This document shows, one piece after another, positions 9,963 through 18,928 of a stretch of DNA of 64,000 nt (position 1 is its first letter; each line of letters starts with the position of its first letter). Where the stretch lies: the NCBI GenBank assembly GCA_938010435.1, contig CALLUS010000017.1, positions 34,964 through 98,963 on the forward strand, read 5' to 3'. A program made the position numbers and the translations under genes. The notes beneath the pieces were generated by a model. That model was given only the letters and a program-made list of their open reading frames with translations, did not search any database and was not told the origin of the DNA. The DNA is from an uncultured Rhizobiaceae group bacterium. Lineage in GTDB: Bacteria > Pseudomonadota > Alphaproteobacteria > Rhizobiales > Rhizobiaceae.

Positions 9963-10700
9963 TTACTCTCCTTTCTTCTCAGAATTGTTGTCCGCATAAG
10001 GTACTTGGGTGAGTTGACCAATAATTTGAAGATAAGCCACCAACGCATCCATTTGTGTAACTGTTTTCGGGTCACCATCAAAGGCGCGAACATTTGTCGC
10101 TTCACCATATCTTTCAAGCACACCATCTTGACCGGCACTTTCCGGCGTGGCCTGAGCGTAGGCATCTGCAGTAGCGTTCTCGACCTGCTCATCTGTGTAA
10201 GGAACGCCAACACGTTGCTGTGCCTTCAGGTGCAAAGAAAGGTCTTTCATCTCCAACGGGGTTTTCGCCAACCAACCGTATTTTGGCATGATTGATGTTG
10301 GCACAACATCCCGTGGGTTGATCAAATGAGCAACATGCCAAGCGTCAGAATATTTCGCACCAACCCGCGCGAGATCAGGGCCCGTTCGCTTTGAACCCCA
10401 AAGATGAGGGTGATCATATTTGGATTCAACAGCAAGTGAATAAGGGCCATAGCGCTCAACTTCATTGCGCAAGGTCCGCACCATTTGGGAGTGGCAAGCA
10501 TAACAGCCTTCGGAAATGTAGATATTACGCCCCATCAACTCCAAGGGAGTGTAAGTGCGCATATCTTGCGTTTCTTCAACTGTCTCATCAATTGTGAACA
10601 ATGGCGCAATTTCTACCAATCCGCCAATGCCGGAGACCACGATAATACCCAGCGCCAAAGCGACAGAATTGCGTTCAAGCTTATAGTGAGTTTTGAACAT
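9963..10700 (-). CDS. ccoO: cbb3-type cytochrome c oxidase subunit II (monoheme cytochrome c)
   Basis: Membrane-anchored monoheme cytochrome c of cbb3 oxidase. An N-terminal membrane segment is followed by the heme motif CYACH in ISEGCYACHSQMVRTL, and the distal Met in PTSIMPKYGWL. The frame is open to a GTG at 10709 that overlaps the ccoN stop, but GGCGGAG lies at ideal distance (8 nt) from the ATG at 10700, so that start is preferred (245 residues). It stands between ccoN and ccoQ in the canonical order. Confidence 0.96.
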   Translation of the reverse strand: MFKTHYKLERNSVALALGIIVVSGIGGLVEIAPLFTIDETVEETQDMRTYTPLELMGRNIYISEGCYACHSQMVRTLRNEVERYGPYSLAVESKYDHPHLWGSKRTGPDLARVGAKYSDAWHVAHLINPRDVVPTSIMPKYGWLAKTPLEMKDLSLHLKAQQRVGVPYTDEQVENATADAYAQATPESAGQDGVLERYGEATNVRAFDGDPKTVTQMDALVAYLQIIGQLTQVPYADNNSEKKGE

Positions 10701-10705
10701 ATCGA

Positions 10706-12343
10706 TCACTCCGCCGGTTGAAGAGTTGCAACAGATTGATCGACAGACTCAGTGTCTGTTTCAGTTGCCATACGAGTGGTCATCCAAACATTGTAAAGAC
10801 ACAGAATGGTTCCCGTTAAAAACAACAACCCGCCGATACCCCGTGCCACATAATAAGGTCGCATAGCATCTACAGATTCCATAAAGGAATAAGCCAATGT
10901 GCCTCCATCATTGTATGTGCGCCACATCAAGCCCTGAATGATACCTGCATTCCAAAGCGCGAAGACGTAGACAACTGTGCCTGCAAGTGCGAGCCAGAAG
11001 TGCACCTCAATCAAGCGTGCCGAATACATGCTTTTCCGTTTCCACAACCAAGGCACCAAGGCATAGAATGATCCAAATACAATCATTGCCACCCATCCTA
11101 AAGCTCCTGAATGTACGTGGCCCACTGTCCAATCCGTATAGTGTGACAGGGAATTCACTGGCCTGATTGCCATAAAAGATCCTTCGAATGTGGACAATCC
11201 GTAAAAAATTGCAGCAACCATCATAAAGCGCAGAACCGCATCGTCGCGGACACGATGCCAAGCGCCGTTCAAAGTCATAAGAGCATTCCCTGCGGAGGCC
11301 CATGACGGCACCAGCAACATCACTGAAAAGCTCATACCCAAGTTTTGAACCCAATGGGGAAGCGCGGTGTAGTGAAGATGGTGAGAGCCTGCCCACATAT
11401 AGAAAAATGTAATGCCCCAAAAACTGATGATCGACATCCGATAGGAATAGATAGGTCGTTGAGCACGCTTGGGCAGATAGTAATACATCATGCCAAGGAA
11501 TCCGGCGGTCAGAAAAAACGCAACTGCATTGTGACCATACCACCACTGGGTCATGGCATCTTGAACACCCGAAAACAAAGAGTAGCTTTTTGCTGATCCC
11601 CAAGACAAAGGAACAGCAAGATTGTTCACGATATGGAGAACAGCAACCACCAAAATGAAAGCCATATAATACCAGTTAGACACATAAATATGCGGTTCTT
11701 TACGTCGGGCCAATGTCCAGATGTAAAGACCGAAATAAGACACCCAAACAATCACCAACCAGATATCCGCGTACCATTCCGGTTCAGCATATTCGCGTGA
11801 CTGGGTGATCCCCATAAAGTAACCGGTGACACCAAGCAGGCAGAAAAGATTGTAACCCCAAAGCACAAACCATGGCAGCACCTGACTGGGCAAACGCGCC
11901 CGTGAGGTACGTTGAACCACATGAAATGATGTTGCGATCAGTGCATTACCGCCGAAACCAAATATGACGCCTGTGGTATGTGAAGGACGCAACCGACCAA
12001 AGCTCGACCACCCTTCTGAGAAAGTCATATCCGGGAATGCCATAAGCCAAGCAATCCAATCGCCGATGAACATACCAAATATACCCCAGATCAGTGCCAG
12101 AAAAATACCGACTTTGCTGGGGTCATCATAATAAGATTGAGAACGATCTTCACTTGGTTCAGGTTTATACAGATTGCGGGCACCCACAATGATGGCCAGA
12201 CCGCCAGCAGCCACAAACAGCAAAGCATGAATGCCAAGAATGTCGTTTCTACCCAAAATAGCCAGAGTGAAACCACCAATCAATATGGCGAGCCCTATCG
12301 CAATAATATTTTGACGTTCGCTACTGGTAAGTTGTGCCATCAT
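10706..12343 (-). CDS. ccoN: cbb3-type cytochrome c oxidase subunit I
   Basis: Catalytic heme-copper subunit that reduces O2 to water at low oxygen. The 545 residues contain about 12-14 membrane segments; heme and CuB histidines are visible in RPSHTTGVIFGFGGN, WWYGHNAVAFFLTAGFLG, GSHHLHYTALPHW and TVGHVHSGALGW. AGGAG lies 11 nt before the ATG at 12343. It is preceded by two accessory genes in the same operon. I could not find a clear FNR-type TTGAT-N4-ATCAA site just upstream, so the oxygen control point is probably further upstream or uses a degenerate site. Confidence 0.97.
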   Translation of the reverse strand: MMAQLTSSERQNIIAIGLAILIGGFTLAILGRNDILGIHALLFVAAGGLAIIVGARNLYKPEPSEDRSQSYYDDPSKVGIFLALIWGIFGMFIGDWIAWLMAFPDMTFSEGWSSFGRLRPSHTTGVIFGFGGNALIATSFHVVQRTSRARLPSQVLPWFVLWGYNLFCLLGVTGYFMGITQSREYAEPEWYADIWLVIVWVSYFGLYIWTLARRKEPHIYVSNWYYMAFILVVAVLHIVNNLAVPLSWGSAKSYSLFSGVQDAMTQWWYGHNAVAFFLTAGFLGMMYYYLPKRAQRPIYSYRMSIISFWGITFFYMWAGSHHLHYTALPHWVQNLGMSFSVMLLVPSWASAGNALMTLNGAWHRVRDDAVLRFMMVAAIFYGLSTFEGSFMAIRPVNSLSHYTDWTVGHVHSGALGWVAMIVFGSFYALVPWLWKRKSMYSARLIEVHFWLALAGTVVYVFALWNAGIIQGLMWRTYNDGGTLAYSFMESVDAMRPYYVARGIGGLLFLTGTILCLYNVWMTTRMATETDTESVDQSVATLQPAE

Positions 12344-12379
12344 TTGAATACAGCTCCTTATTTTTGCCAGGCCTTAAAG

Positions 12380-12814
12380 TTAGGCAATTGTAACATCTCG
12401 ATTGAGCGAGTTTAATTCAATCAAACTTATTGCAATGAGACTAACCAGTTTCAAAAATTCCAGAATGACAAACACCACGTGGAGTGAACTACTGCCCACT
12501 TCTACATTAGCAATTTGCAACAGCGTTCGCTCATTCAACATTGGCATAATGACCAATTGCTGGATTGAAAAGATTGCGACAGGAACCAAATACCATAAAG
12601 CGCTGCCGTGTCTCACAACCAAAGCGTATATGATCAGCCCAATCAGTAAAACCCACTCAGTATAACCCAACCACAAGAATTGAGCGTGGCTGACTTGAAG
12701 CAGTACGGATGTCGAAAGGTCTGTTCCAGCAAATTTGGCAGGTGCCGCAACTAGGTTACCACCCAAGGACACCCCTGCCCAAATAAGCGCAACTGCTGGA
12801 ATCAAATATGTCAT
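12380..12814 (-). CDS. Four-TM membrane protein upstream of ccoN
   Basis: A 144-residue hydrophobic protein with four predicted membrane helices (about 1-20, 45-67, 73-92 and 110-130). I do not recognise a named family. Its ATG overlaps the stop of the DUF1971 gene (ATGA at 12811-12814), and ccoN begins 36 bp downstream, so it belongs to the cbb3 transcription unit. Possible roles are oxidase assembly or stress response linked to the DUF1971 protein; neither can be settled from sequence. Confidence 0.7.
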   Translation of the reverse strand: MTYLIPAVALIWAGVSLGGNLVAAPAKFAGTDLSTSVLLQVSHAQFLWLGYTEWVLLIGLIIYALVVRHGSALWYLVPVAIFSIQQLVIMPMLNERTLLQIANVEVGSSSLHVVFVILEFLKLVSLIAISLIELNSLNRDVTIA

Positions 12815-13185
12815 GAGCTTTTGTCCCCATCCAATGGCTCATCAACAGCATGGGTTGGAATGACAACATTTCCTTGGTGTGTGTCTTTTCGTTCAAGGTC
12901 AGAAGACCTGTAAAATTCAACGAAAAACTCTGCCTCTGCAGATGGCTCAATGAAGTGAACTGCTTGCGGTTCGATGACCTGAAAACCATCCGCTTCAACA
13001 CGCCGACGCTCTGCCGTCTCGATATCTTGATAGGTTACGCTGCCAGAGCATACAACCAATCGCCCCCAAACACCTTCTTTGGTCGAATGGTTTTTTAGAA
13101 AACCCTTAGGTACAGTTGTGAGGTTGAACCGTTTGGTCTCACGGTACTTTGTCACATCTTCAGGTAGTTGTGTATTTTTCAACAT
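12811..13185 (-). CDS. DUF1971 (TehB/YeaR-like) small cupin-type protein
   Basis: Contains the DUF1971 pattern: LPEDVTKYRETKRFNLTTVPKGFLKNHSTKEGVWGRLVVCSG-type sequence, then FQVIEPQAVHFIEP and FFVEFYR near the end. The family includes E. coli YeaR, a nitrate/NO-responsive cupin-like protein, and the N-terminal part of some TehB proteins. The frame extends to 13239, but AGGGCGGG lies just before the ATG at 13185, so that 124-residue start is preferred. First gene of the cbb3 operon, with 197 bp to the LacI-type gene behind it. Its role in the oxidase operon may be redox or NO related; inference only. Confidence 0.75.
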   Translation of the reverse strand: MLKNTQLPEDVTKYRETKRFNLTTVPKGFLKNHSTKEGVWGRLVVCSGSVTYQDIETAERRRVEADGFQVIEPQAVHFIEPSAEAEFFVEFYRSSDLERKDTHQGNVVIPTHAVDEPLDGDKSS

Positions 13186-13382
13186 GACCCGCCCTAGAGA
13201 CATACGGCAAAATCCGCATGATTTTAATAATTCATTCAAAATATATCTTATTATATTTCATCAAACTTGCAATATTTTTTTGAGCACGGCTGCTATGCGC
13301 TCGATGCAAATGGACAATATCACAAGATTTTGAGAAACCGCCGATAGAGCGCCCCATATAGCATCATTTAAGTTTATATGAT

Positions 13383-14411
13383 TTATGAACGAACTGTTTG
13401 TCCGGGGTACAACTCAACTGGAAGCGATATACATTTTTCGGTCGCTACATTTAAAATTCGCGCAACTAAGAGAGCGGCTGCTTTGCTCCCCATCAACGTT
13501 CGGGGCGTAATCGATGTCGTAATGGATTTGGCTAAAACTTTGTTGATGTTAAGGCCATTGAAACCAACAATTCCCATTTCATTTGGCACTCCTATTCCAC
13601 GTCTTTCACACTCTAAAAGTCCACCGACTGCCATGTGATCGTTCAAAAAATAGACCAAATCGGGAACCGCTATAGCCGTTTCGAAAACTCGTACCACCCC
13701 CTGTTTTCCCGCTTCAAATGACACCGCTTCCTCAAGCCGAACATTTGCGGCAAGCTTGAATCCTGCGTTTTCAAAGGCATCGCGAAAACCGTCCAAACGT
13801 TTGTCCGCACGTTGGTCACGTTGATATTCCACCCCCACATACGCTGGATTTTGATACCCCAAATCAAGTAGATACTCAGCCATCATCTTGCCAATCAAAT
13901 AGTGGTCAACGCCAACGCAAAGGTCGATCGGGTCATCCGAATAATCCCAAATCTCCAAAGTCGGAATGCCACTATTGATGAGTTTTCGACGAGCGGTCTT
14001 GCTGTGATCAACGCCGCTCAATACGATCCCGGCGGGACGCCAACTGATCATACGATCTATCCAACGCTCTTCTCTTTTGAGTTGATATTCAGTGGTATCA
14101 AATACAGTTTGAAATCCTGCATTGTTAAAAACCGGGCGCATTCCATCGAAAATCTCGCCAAATACCGCATCTTCAAGTGTTGGAACTGATATCCCGATGA
14201 GTGTAGAATTGGCAGCAGCCAAAGACCCGGCCACACTGCTCGGTTCATAGCCGATTTGTTTAGCGACTTTCAAAATTTCTGTTCGTTTTTCGACTGAAAG
14301 TCCTTCAACGCCCCGCATCGCACGGGACACAGACATGATACTCACACCCGCTTCGCGCGCTACATCTTCTATTTTGGCACGTCCGCCTGATTGCTTTTGA
14401 TGTGACATCAC
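13383..14411 (-). CDS. LacI/GntR-type repressor of the sugar-acid operon
   Basis: A 342-residue LacI-family repressor. The N-terminal helix-turn-helix reads KIEDVAREAGVSIMSVSRAMRG at about 13-34, with the hinge near SSVAGSLAAANSTLIGISVP, followed by a periplasmic-binding-like effector domain. The relatives that come to mind are gluconate (GntR) and idonate (IdnR) repressors. It is transcribed away from the ABC-idonate operon, and a perfect 16-bp palindrome lies between them. The effector is probably gluconate, its 6-phosphate or a ketogluconate. Start at 14411 (MMSHQ) or the next Met. Confidence 0.85.
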   Translation of the reverse strand: MMSHQKQSGGRAKIEDVAREAGVSIMSVSRAMRGVEGLSVEKRTEILKVAKQIGYEPSSVAGSLAAANSTLIGISVPTLEDAVFGEIFDGMRPVFNNAGFQTVFDTTEYQLKREERWIDRMISWRPAGIVLSGVDHSKTARRKLINSGIPTLEIWDYSDDPIDLCVGVDHYLIGKMMAEYLLDLGYQNPAYVGVEYQRDQRADKRLDGFRDAFENAGFKLAANVRLEEAVSFEAGKQGVVRVFETAIAVPDLVYFLNDHMAVGGLLECERRGIGVPNEMGIVGFNGLNINKVLAKSITTSITPRTLMGSKAAALLVARILNVATEKCISLPVELYPGQTVRS

Positions 14412-14460
14412 AGTTCCCTGAAATCAAAACACTTAACAACCCTATCACAATTTTTGATCT

Positions 14461-14476
14461 ACGTTAGCGCTAACGT
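14461..14476. promoter_or_regulatory. LacI/GntR-type operator palindrome
   Basis: ACGTTAGCGCTAACGT is a perfect 16-bp palindrome with a central CG, the layout bound by LacI-family proteins; GTTAnCGnTAAC resembles known GntR/IdnR operators. It lies 49 bp before the repressor gene and 100 bp before the ABC operon start, a position suited to control both. Confidence 0.8.
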
Positions 14477-14560
14477 TATTTTAGAAAATTGCTATTGAAC
14501 GGTTAGACATGTTGCTTTCTCATAAGCGTGCAGAAGGCAAAGTTTGATTGGGAGGTCCGG

Positions 14561-15643
14561 TTGCCAACTATACGTTTCGAGCAAGTGGAAAAAAGTTTTG
14601 GTGCGGTTCGCGTTCTGCCTCCGTTGGATCTCACATTAGATGATGGCGAGTTTACGGTGCTTGTAGGACCATCAGGGTGTGGCAAATCGACAACCCTTAG
14701 GATTTTAGCCGGCCTTGAAGAATTAAGCGGTGGTGAAATTTACTTTGACGAGAAACCGATCAGCAATCTGGCCTCAAAAGAACGCGACCTTGCGATGGTG
14801 TTTCAAGATTACGCACTTTACCCGCACATGAATATTGCAAAAAATATGTCGTTCGCACTGCGTTTGAAAAAGACGCCCGCTGCGGAGATCGAGACCAAAG
14901 TTAAACGCGTCGCCGATATGTTGAACATCGGCCATTTACTTGACAGAAAGCCGGCTGAACTTTCAGGAGGCCAAAGGCAACGGGTGGCAATGGGGCGTGC
15001 ACTGGTGCGCGATGCATCCACATTCCTGTTTGATGAACCTCTATCCAACCTTGATGCCAAACTGCGCGGAAAAATGCGCACTGAACTGGCAGAGATGCGC
15101 GATACACTCGACAAGAACATGGTCTATGTCACACACGACCAAATTGAAGCAATGACTTTAGGCGACCGGATTGTCGTCATGTCGGAAGGTGTTATCCAAC
15201 AACAAGGCACACCAGAACAATTGTTCAAGGAACCAGCAAACAAATTTGTTGCCGGCTTTATCGGCAGCCCGACAATGAATTTTCTGGATGCCGAATTAGT
15301 GTCTGAAAAGAGCAAGCTCTGGGCACGTGGTGATGGATTTAATCTGCCATTGTCAAAGGAAATGACTGCAACTTTGAAGGGTTATTCAAAGAAAGAAGTC
15401 ACACTCGGCGTGCGCCCATCATCGTTTAGCACTGATACTAAAGCCGGTGCTCCTATCGAATTACGGCTCGTTGTTTCTGAATATCTTGGAGCACAATCAA
15501 CGCTCGTCACCAAATGTGGTGAAGCCGAAGTTTTAGTTGAGCACGAGAGTTCAAGCCCTGTGCGTACCGGCGGCACACTCAAATTTGGAGTTCGCACAGA
15601 AGAGTTAATGGTGTTCGACAAAGAAACTGAACGACGACTTTAA
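14561..15643 (+). CDS. ABC transporter ATP-binding protein, MalK/UgpC type
   Basis: ATPase subunit of a carbohydrate importer of the CUT1 type. Walker A GPSGCGKST, Q-loop VFQDYALYP, signature LSGGQRQRVAMGRALVR, Walker B STFLFDEPLSNLDA and the switch His VYVTHDQIEAM are all present, followed by the C-terminal TOBE-like regulatory region typical of MalK. The frame is open from GTG 14528, but GGGAGG sits 5 nt before TTG 14561, which gives the usual N-terminus PTIRFEQVEKSFG; that start (360 residues) is preferred. First gene of the operon facing the LacI-type repressor. Confidence 0.9.
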   Translation: MPTIRFEQVEKSFGAVRVLPPLDLTLDDGEFTVLVGPSGCGKSTTLRILAGLEELSGGEIYFDEKPISNLASKERDLAMVFQDYALYPHMNIAKNMSFALRLKKTPAAEIETKVKRVADMLNIGHLLDRKPAELSGGQRQRVAMGRALVRDASTFLFDEPLSNLDAKLRGKMRTELAEMRDTLDKNMVYVTHDQIEAMTLGDRIVVMSEGVIQQQGTPEQLFKEPANKFVAGFIGSPTMNFLDAELVSEKSKLWARGDGFNLPLSKEMTATLKGYSKKEVTLGVRPSSFSTDTKAGAPIELRLVVSEYLGAQSTLVTKCGEAEVLVEHESSSPVRTGGTLKFGVRTEELMVFDKETERRL

Positions 15644-15666
15644 AATACAGCAAGGGAGGAACCACT

Positions 15667-17016
15667 ATGCTGAAATCACTAAACGCAACATTCGTTGCTA
15701 CAACTATGCTTGTCGCCACCGCGACAACAACAATTGCCTGGGCTGACGGCCATTCGAAAGGACCGTACGACGACTACAAAGGTCAAACAGTCACGGCCAT
15801 TTTTCCGGCCCATCCCCATTATAATGCGGTGATGAAAGTGCTGCCTGAGTTCACAAAAGAGACCGGCATCAAAGTTGAAGTCGATCAACTGCAATATTTG
15901 AAGCTACGTGAGAAATCCACCTTGGAGCTTACAAAACGCCAGGGCGATTACGACCTAATGTCTTATGTGGTGTTTTCTAAAGCGGATTATGTTTTTGCAG
16001 ATCAGCTTGAAAACCTCGCTCGTTTCTTCATGAACCCGAAATTGGCAGATCCTAAATATGATGCCGATGACTTGATCGATGGTTATGTGCAAAATATCGG
16101 TGTGGCCGGTGGTAAAAAAGGTTATCTGCCTGGACCTACCGGATCTTTGTTTGGAATTCCTTTCGGATCAGAAACATCTGTGCTGGCTTATCGCAAAGAT
16201 ATTTTCGAAAAGCACGGGATTGAAGTTCCAAAAACGTATGACGCATTGTTGAAAGTGGCTTGCCAAATTCCAGAAGTCGAAAAAGGTATGGGTGGCATGG
16301 CCTCTCGCGCAGCTTCAGGTCACCAAGCCAGCCACGCATTCTTGCTACACCTTGCTCCCCTCGGTGGTCGCGTGTTTGACGATGAGTGGAACCCGATCAT
16401 CAACAACGAAGCAGGCGTCAAAGCGGCAAATGCTTTGAAGACCATTGTTGATTGCGGTCCTGAAGGCGCAACAACTTTTGGCCCGGCCGAAGCTGCGGCT
16501 TCGTTCAGTCAAGGCACTTCAGCCATGTTCATGGACTCCATTGCCTTTGCCGCGGGATTTGAAGATCCATCCAAGAGTAAAGTCGCTGGTAAAGTTGGCT
16601 ATGCATTACATCCGGAAGGTGTTCGTCGTGGATCGCAAACAGGCGGTTTTGGTGTTGGTATTCCGCGCAATGCTAAAAATAAAGAAGCTGCATTTTTGTT
16701 GATGCAATGGCTCACTTCCAAAAAGGGTGACCTGATGGTTGCTATGCAAGGTGGGAATCCATCACGCTTCTCAACCTATGAAAATGCTGATCTGAATGCC
16801 AAATACCCCTATTCAGCAACATTTGGTGAGGCATTGAAATATGCGGATCCGGATTGGCGTCCAATTATTCCAACATGGGGTAAAATCAACGCAGATATTG
16901 GTACATCGATGTCAAAAGTTTTGACCGAAGGCCTTGACCCAAAAGAAGCTCTGGATGGCGTGGCTGAACGCGCCAAAAAGATTATGGACGAAGCCGGATA
17001 CTACACCTGGAAATAG
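15667..17016 (+). CDS. ABC transporter extracellular solute-binding protein (UgpB/MalE class)
   Basis: Periplasmic binding protein of 449 residues with a clear Sec signal peptide (MLKSLNATFVATTMLVATA, cleavage probably after AWA near 26). The body has the family 1 pattern, including the LTKRQGDYDLMSY and FGIPFGSETSVLAYRKDIFEKHGI segments. GGGAGG lies 10 nt before the ATG. The ligand is inferred from the operon to be a sugar acid or a glycoside or lactone of it; sequence alone does not decide this. Two strong hairpins directly follow the gene. Confidence 0.9.
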   Translation: MLKSLNATFVATTMLVATATTTIAWADGHSKGPYDDYKGQTVTAIFPAHPHYNAVMKVLPEFTKETGIKVEVDQLQYLKLREKSTLELTKRQGDYDLMSYVVFSKADYVFADQLENLARFFMNPKLADPKYDADDLIDGYVQNIGVAGGKKGYLPGPTGSLFGIPFGSETSVLAYRKDIFEKHGIEVPKTYDALLKVACQIPEVEKGMGGMASRAASGHQASHAFLLHLAPLGGRVFDDEWNPIINNEAGVKAANALKTIVDCGPEGATTFGPAEAAASFSQGTSAMFMDSIAFAAGFEDPSKSKVAGKVGYALHPEGVRRGSQTGGFGVGIPRNAKNKEAAFLLMQWLTSKKGDLMVAMQGGNPSRFSTYENADLNAKYPYSATFGEALKYADPDWRPIIPTWGKINADIGTSMSKVLTEGLDPKEALDGVAERAKKIMDEAGYYTWK

Positions 17017-17025
17017 TCTGCCTAA

Positions 17026-17093
17026 GGTGCTTCTCTGATCAATATTAGAGAAGCACCCACCTGCGGTGCTGTACAATTTATTGGGCACCGCAG
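17026..17093 (+). terminator. Tandem hairpins between binding-protein and permease genes
   Basis: First stem 17026-17036 (GGTGCTTCTCT) pairs perfectly with 17047-17057 around a 10-nt loop. Second stem 17061-17069 (CTGCGGTGC) pairs with 17085-17093. Neither has a strong T-run. Such intra-operon hairpins often protect or partially terminate the mRNA so that the binding protein is made in excess over the permeases. Confidence 0.7.
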
Positions 17094-17130
17094 CCTTTAT
17101 CTCTTCATGTCCAGTTCAGGAACGCATTGA

Positions 17131-18048
17131 ATGACGACCGCTTCAAAACTTAACCGATTGACGCCTTATTTTTTCTTGGCGCCTGCTGTGTTGTTGCTGA
17201 TTGTCGCATTGCTGTATCCGATCGGATATATGATTTACGCAAGTTTTCTGGACTGGCGACCTTCGCAATATATCAGCGAAGCAGAGTTCGTAGGCTTTAG
17301 AAATTACATCAACCTTTGGAACGATGAAGCGTTCCGTGAGAGTTTTGGCGTCACACTCAAATTTGCAGCGGTGGTCGTTACATTGGAAATGGCGCTTGGC
17401 GTAGGGTTGGCTCTTCTGTTGGATAGAAACCTTCGTGGCATGGCGGCCCTGCGAACAATTTTCATATTGCCCATGATGATCGCCCCAATCGTGGTCGGCC
17501 TTATGTGGCGCTACATGTATCATCCGACCGTTGGAATTTTTAACCGAACCCTAAAAAATTGGGGTCTGGAACCCATACCATGGCTGTCTGATGGCACCTG
17601 GTCATTTATAGCCGTTGTGATTGCCGATGTTTGGCAGTGGACACCTTTCATATTCATTCTATCACTCGCAGCACTTCAATCATTGCCTCAATCAGCACTT
17701 GAAGCAGCAGAGTTGGACGGAGCATCCGGTTGGCAAAAAATTTGGCATATAAAACTACCGTTGATGATGCCTGTTCTGATTGTAGCACTTCTGCTTCGAC
17801 TGATTGACGCGTTCAAAGTACTGGAAGTTGTTTTGGTTATGACAAATGGGGGACCGGGGCTTTCGACCGAGATTTTGAGTCTGCGTATTTTCCGTACAGC
17901 ACAAGAATTTCAAGAACTTGGTGTGGCGGCCGCTATGTCTAACTATCTTTTAATTCTACTGATGCTGCTGACAACAATCATGTTTGTTTACAACAAAGCA
18001 GTTGAAAATCGTGCAGCACGTCTGCGTGCAGCAGCGCAGGAGACGTAA
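17131..18048 (+). CDS. ABC transporter permease 1 (MalF/UgpA type)
   Basis: Inner-membrane permease of 305 residues with six membrane segments. The cytoplasmic EAA loop reads EAAELDGASGWQKIWHIKLPLM, the contact site for the ATPase. It begins 114 bp after the binding-protein gene, past two hairpins, and ends 4 nt before the second permease. It forms the heterodimeric channel of the importer with the next gene. Confidence 0.92.
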   Translation: MTTASKLNRLTPYFFLAPAVLLLIVALLYPIGYMIYASFLDWRPSQYISEAEFVGFRNYINLWNDEAFRESFGVTLKFAAVVVTLEMALGVGLALLLDRNLRGMAALRTIFILPMMIAPIVVGLMWRYMYHPTVGIFNRTLKNWGLEPIPWLSDGTWSFIAVVIADVWQWTPFIFILSLAALQSLPQSALEAAELDGASGWQKIWHIKLPLMMPVLIVALLLRLIDAFKVLEVVLVMTNGGPGLSTEILSLRIFRTAQEFQELGVAAAMSNYLLILLMLLTTIMFVYNKAVENRAARLRAAAQET

Positions 18049-18052
18049 GGGT

Positions 18053-18928
18053 ATGTCTGTACAAACCAACAAGAGCTCCAGTCCTGCGTTTTATGCTTTG
18101 ATGATCTGTTTGATCATTATGGCCATGGGTCCAATCATGTTGATGTTGGCCACATCTTTCAAAACCAATGTTGACGTGAATGACGTGAATGTAGGTTCTT
18201 TCTTCTTCACACCAACGTTGCGCAACTATGAGGCTGTGCTTTGCAATGTGCTTTGGTATTCACCATCCAGTGTTGATTACTGTGACCCAACGTTTGGTCG
18301 CGCTCTTGGCAATTCAATTTTCATCGCGCTCGTTTCAACGGCCATCACATTGATTATTGGTTGCATGGCAGCTTATGCCCTCGTGCGTTTCAGATTTATG
18401 GGTCGCGGCCCGATCTCAATGACAACCCTTTTGATGCGTATGGTTCCACCCGCAGTGCTGCTCGTACCGGTGTTTGGGATTTGGACGTTTCAATATGGTT
18501 TGGATGGCACTTATACGGGGATCATTCTTGTCTACGTGGCTATGAATCTGCCTTTCGTGATTTGGATTTTGCAAAGCTTCATCGTGCAGGTTCCTATTCA
18601 ACTGGAAGAAGCGGCAAAGATGGATGGGGCAAATCCGTTCCAAGTATTCTTTATGGTAGTTCTTCCAATCATAAAGCCCGGCCTTGCGGCTGCAGCGATT
18701 TTCACTTTCAGAATTGCATGGAATGAATTTTTGCTCGGCAACGCATTGTCAGGCCGGGGCACAAGAACGGTTCCTGTCACAATCGTGAATTCAATTACGG
18801 AATACGACATCGATTGGGGAGTGATTATGGCTACTGGTATGCTGCTTGCCATTCCCCCGGTCATCTTCACTTTCGTCGCTTCAAAGCAGATTATCACAGG
18901 CATGACAGCGGGGGCTGTAAAGGGCTGA
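18053..18928 (+). CDS. ABC transporter permease 2 (MalG/UgpE type)
   Basis: Second permease, 291 residues, six membrane helices, with the EAA loop EEAAKMDGANPFQVFFMVVLPIIKPG. The ATG at 18053 (MSVQTNKSS) follows GTAAGGGT and lies 4 nt past the first permease stop; longer upstream reading would overlap that gene. An unusual periplasmic insertion, NVLWYSPSSVDYCDP near 63-77, carries two cysteines. Its stop overlaps the next gene's start by one base (TGATG). Confidence 0.92.
   Translation: MSVQTNKSSSPAFYALMICLIIMAMGPIMLMLATSFKTNVDVNDVNVGSFFFTPTLRNYEAVLCNVLWYSPSSVDYCDPTFGRALGNSIFIALVSTAITLIIGCMAAYALVRFRFMGRGPISMTTLLMRMVPPAVLLVPVFGIWTFQYGLDGTYTGIILVYVAMNLPFVIWILQSFIVQVPIQLEEAAKMDGANPFQVFFMVVLPIIKPGLAAAAIFTFRIAWNEFLLGNALSGRGTRTVPVTIVNSITEYDIDWGVIMATGMLLAIPPVIFTFVASKQIITGMTAGAVKG

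Noticed and set aside
12344..13382. FNR/Anr box for the cbb3 operon
   Set aside because: I searched by eye for TTGAT-N4-ATCAA upstream of ccoN and of the DUF1971 gene and found only partial matches, too weak to report.
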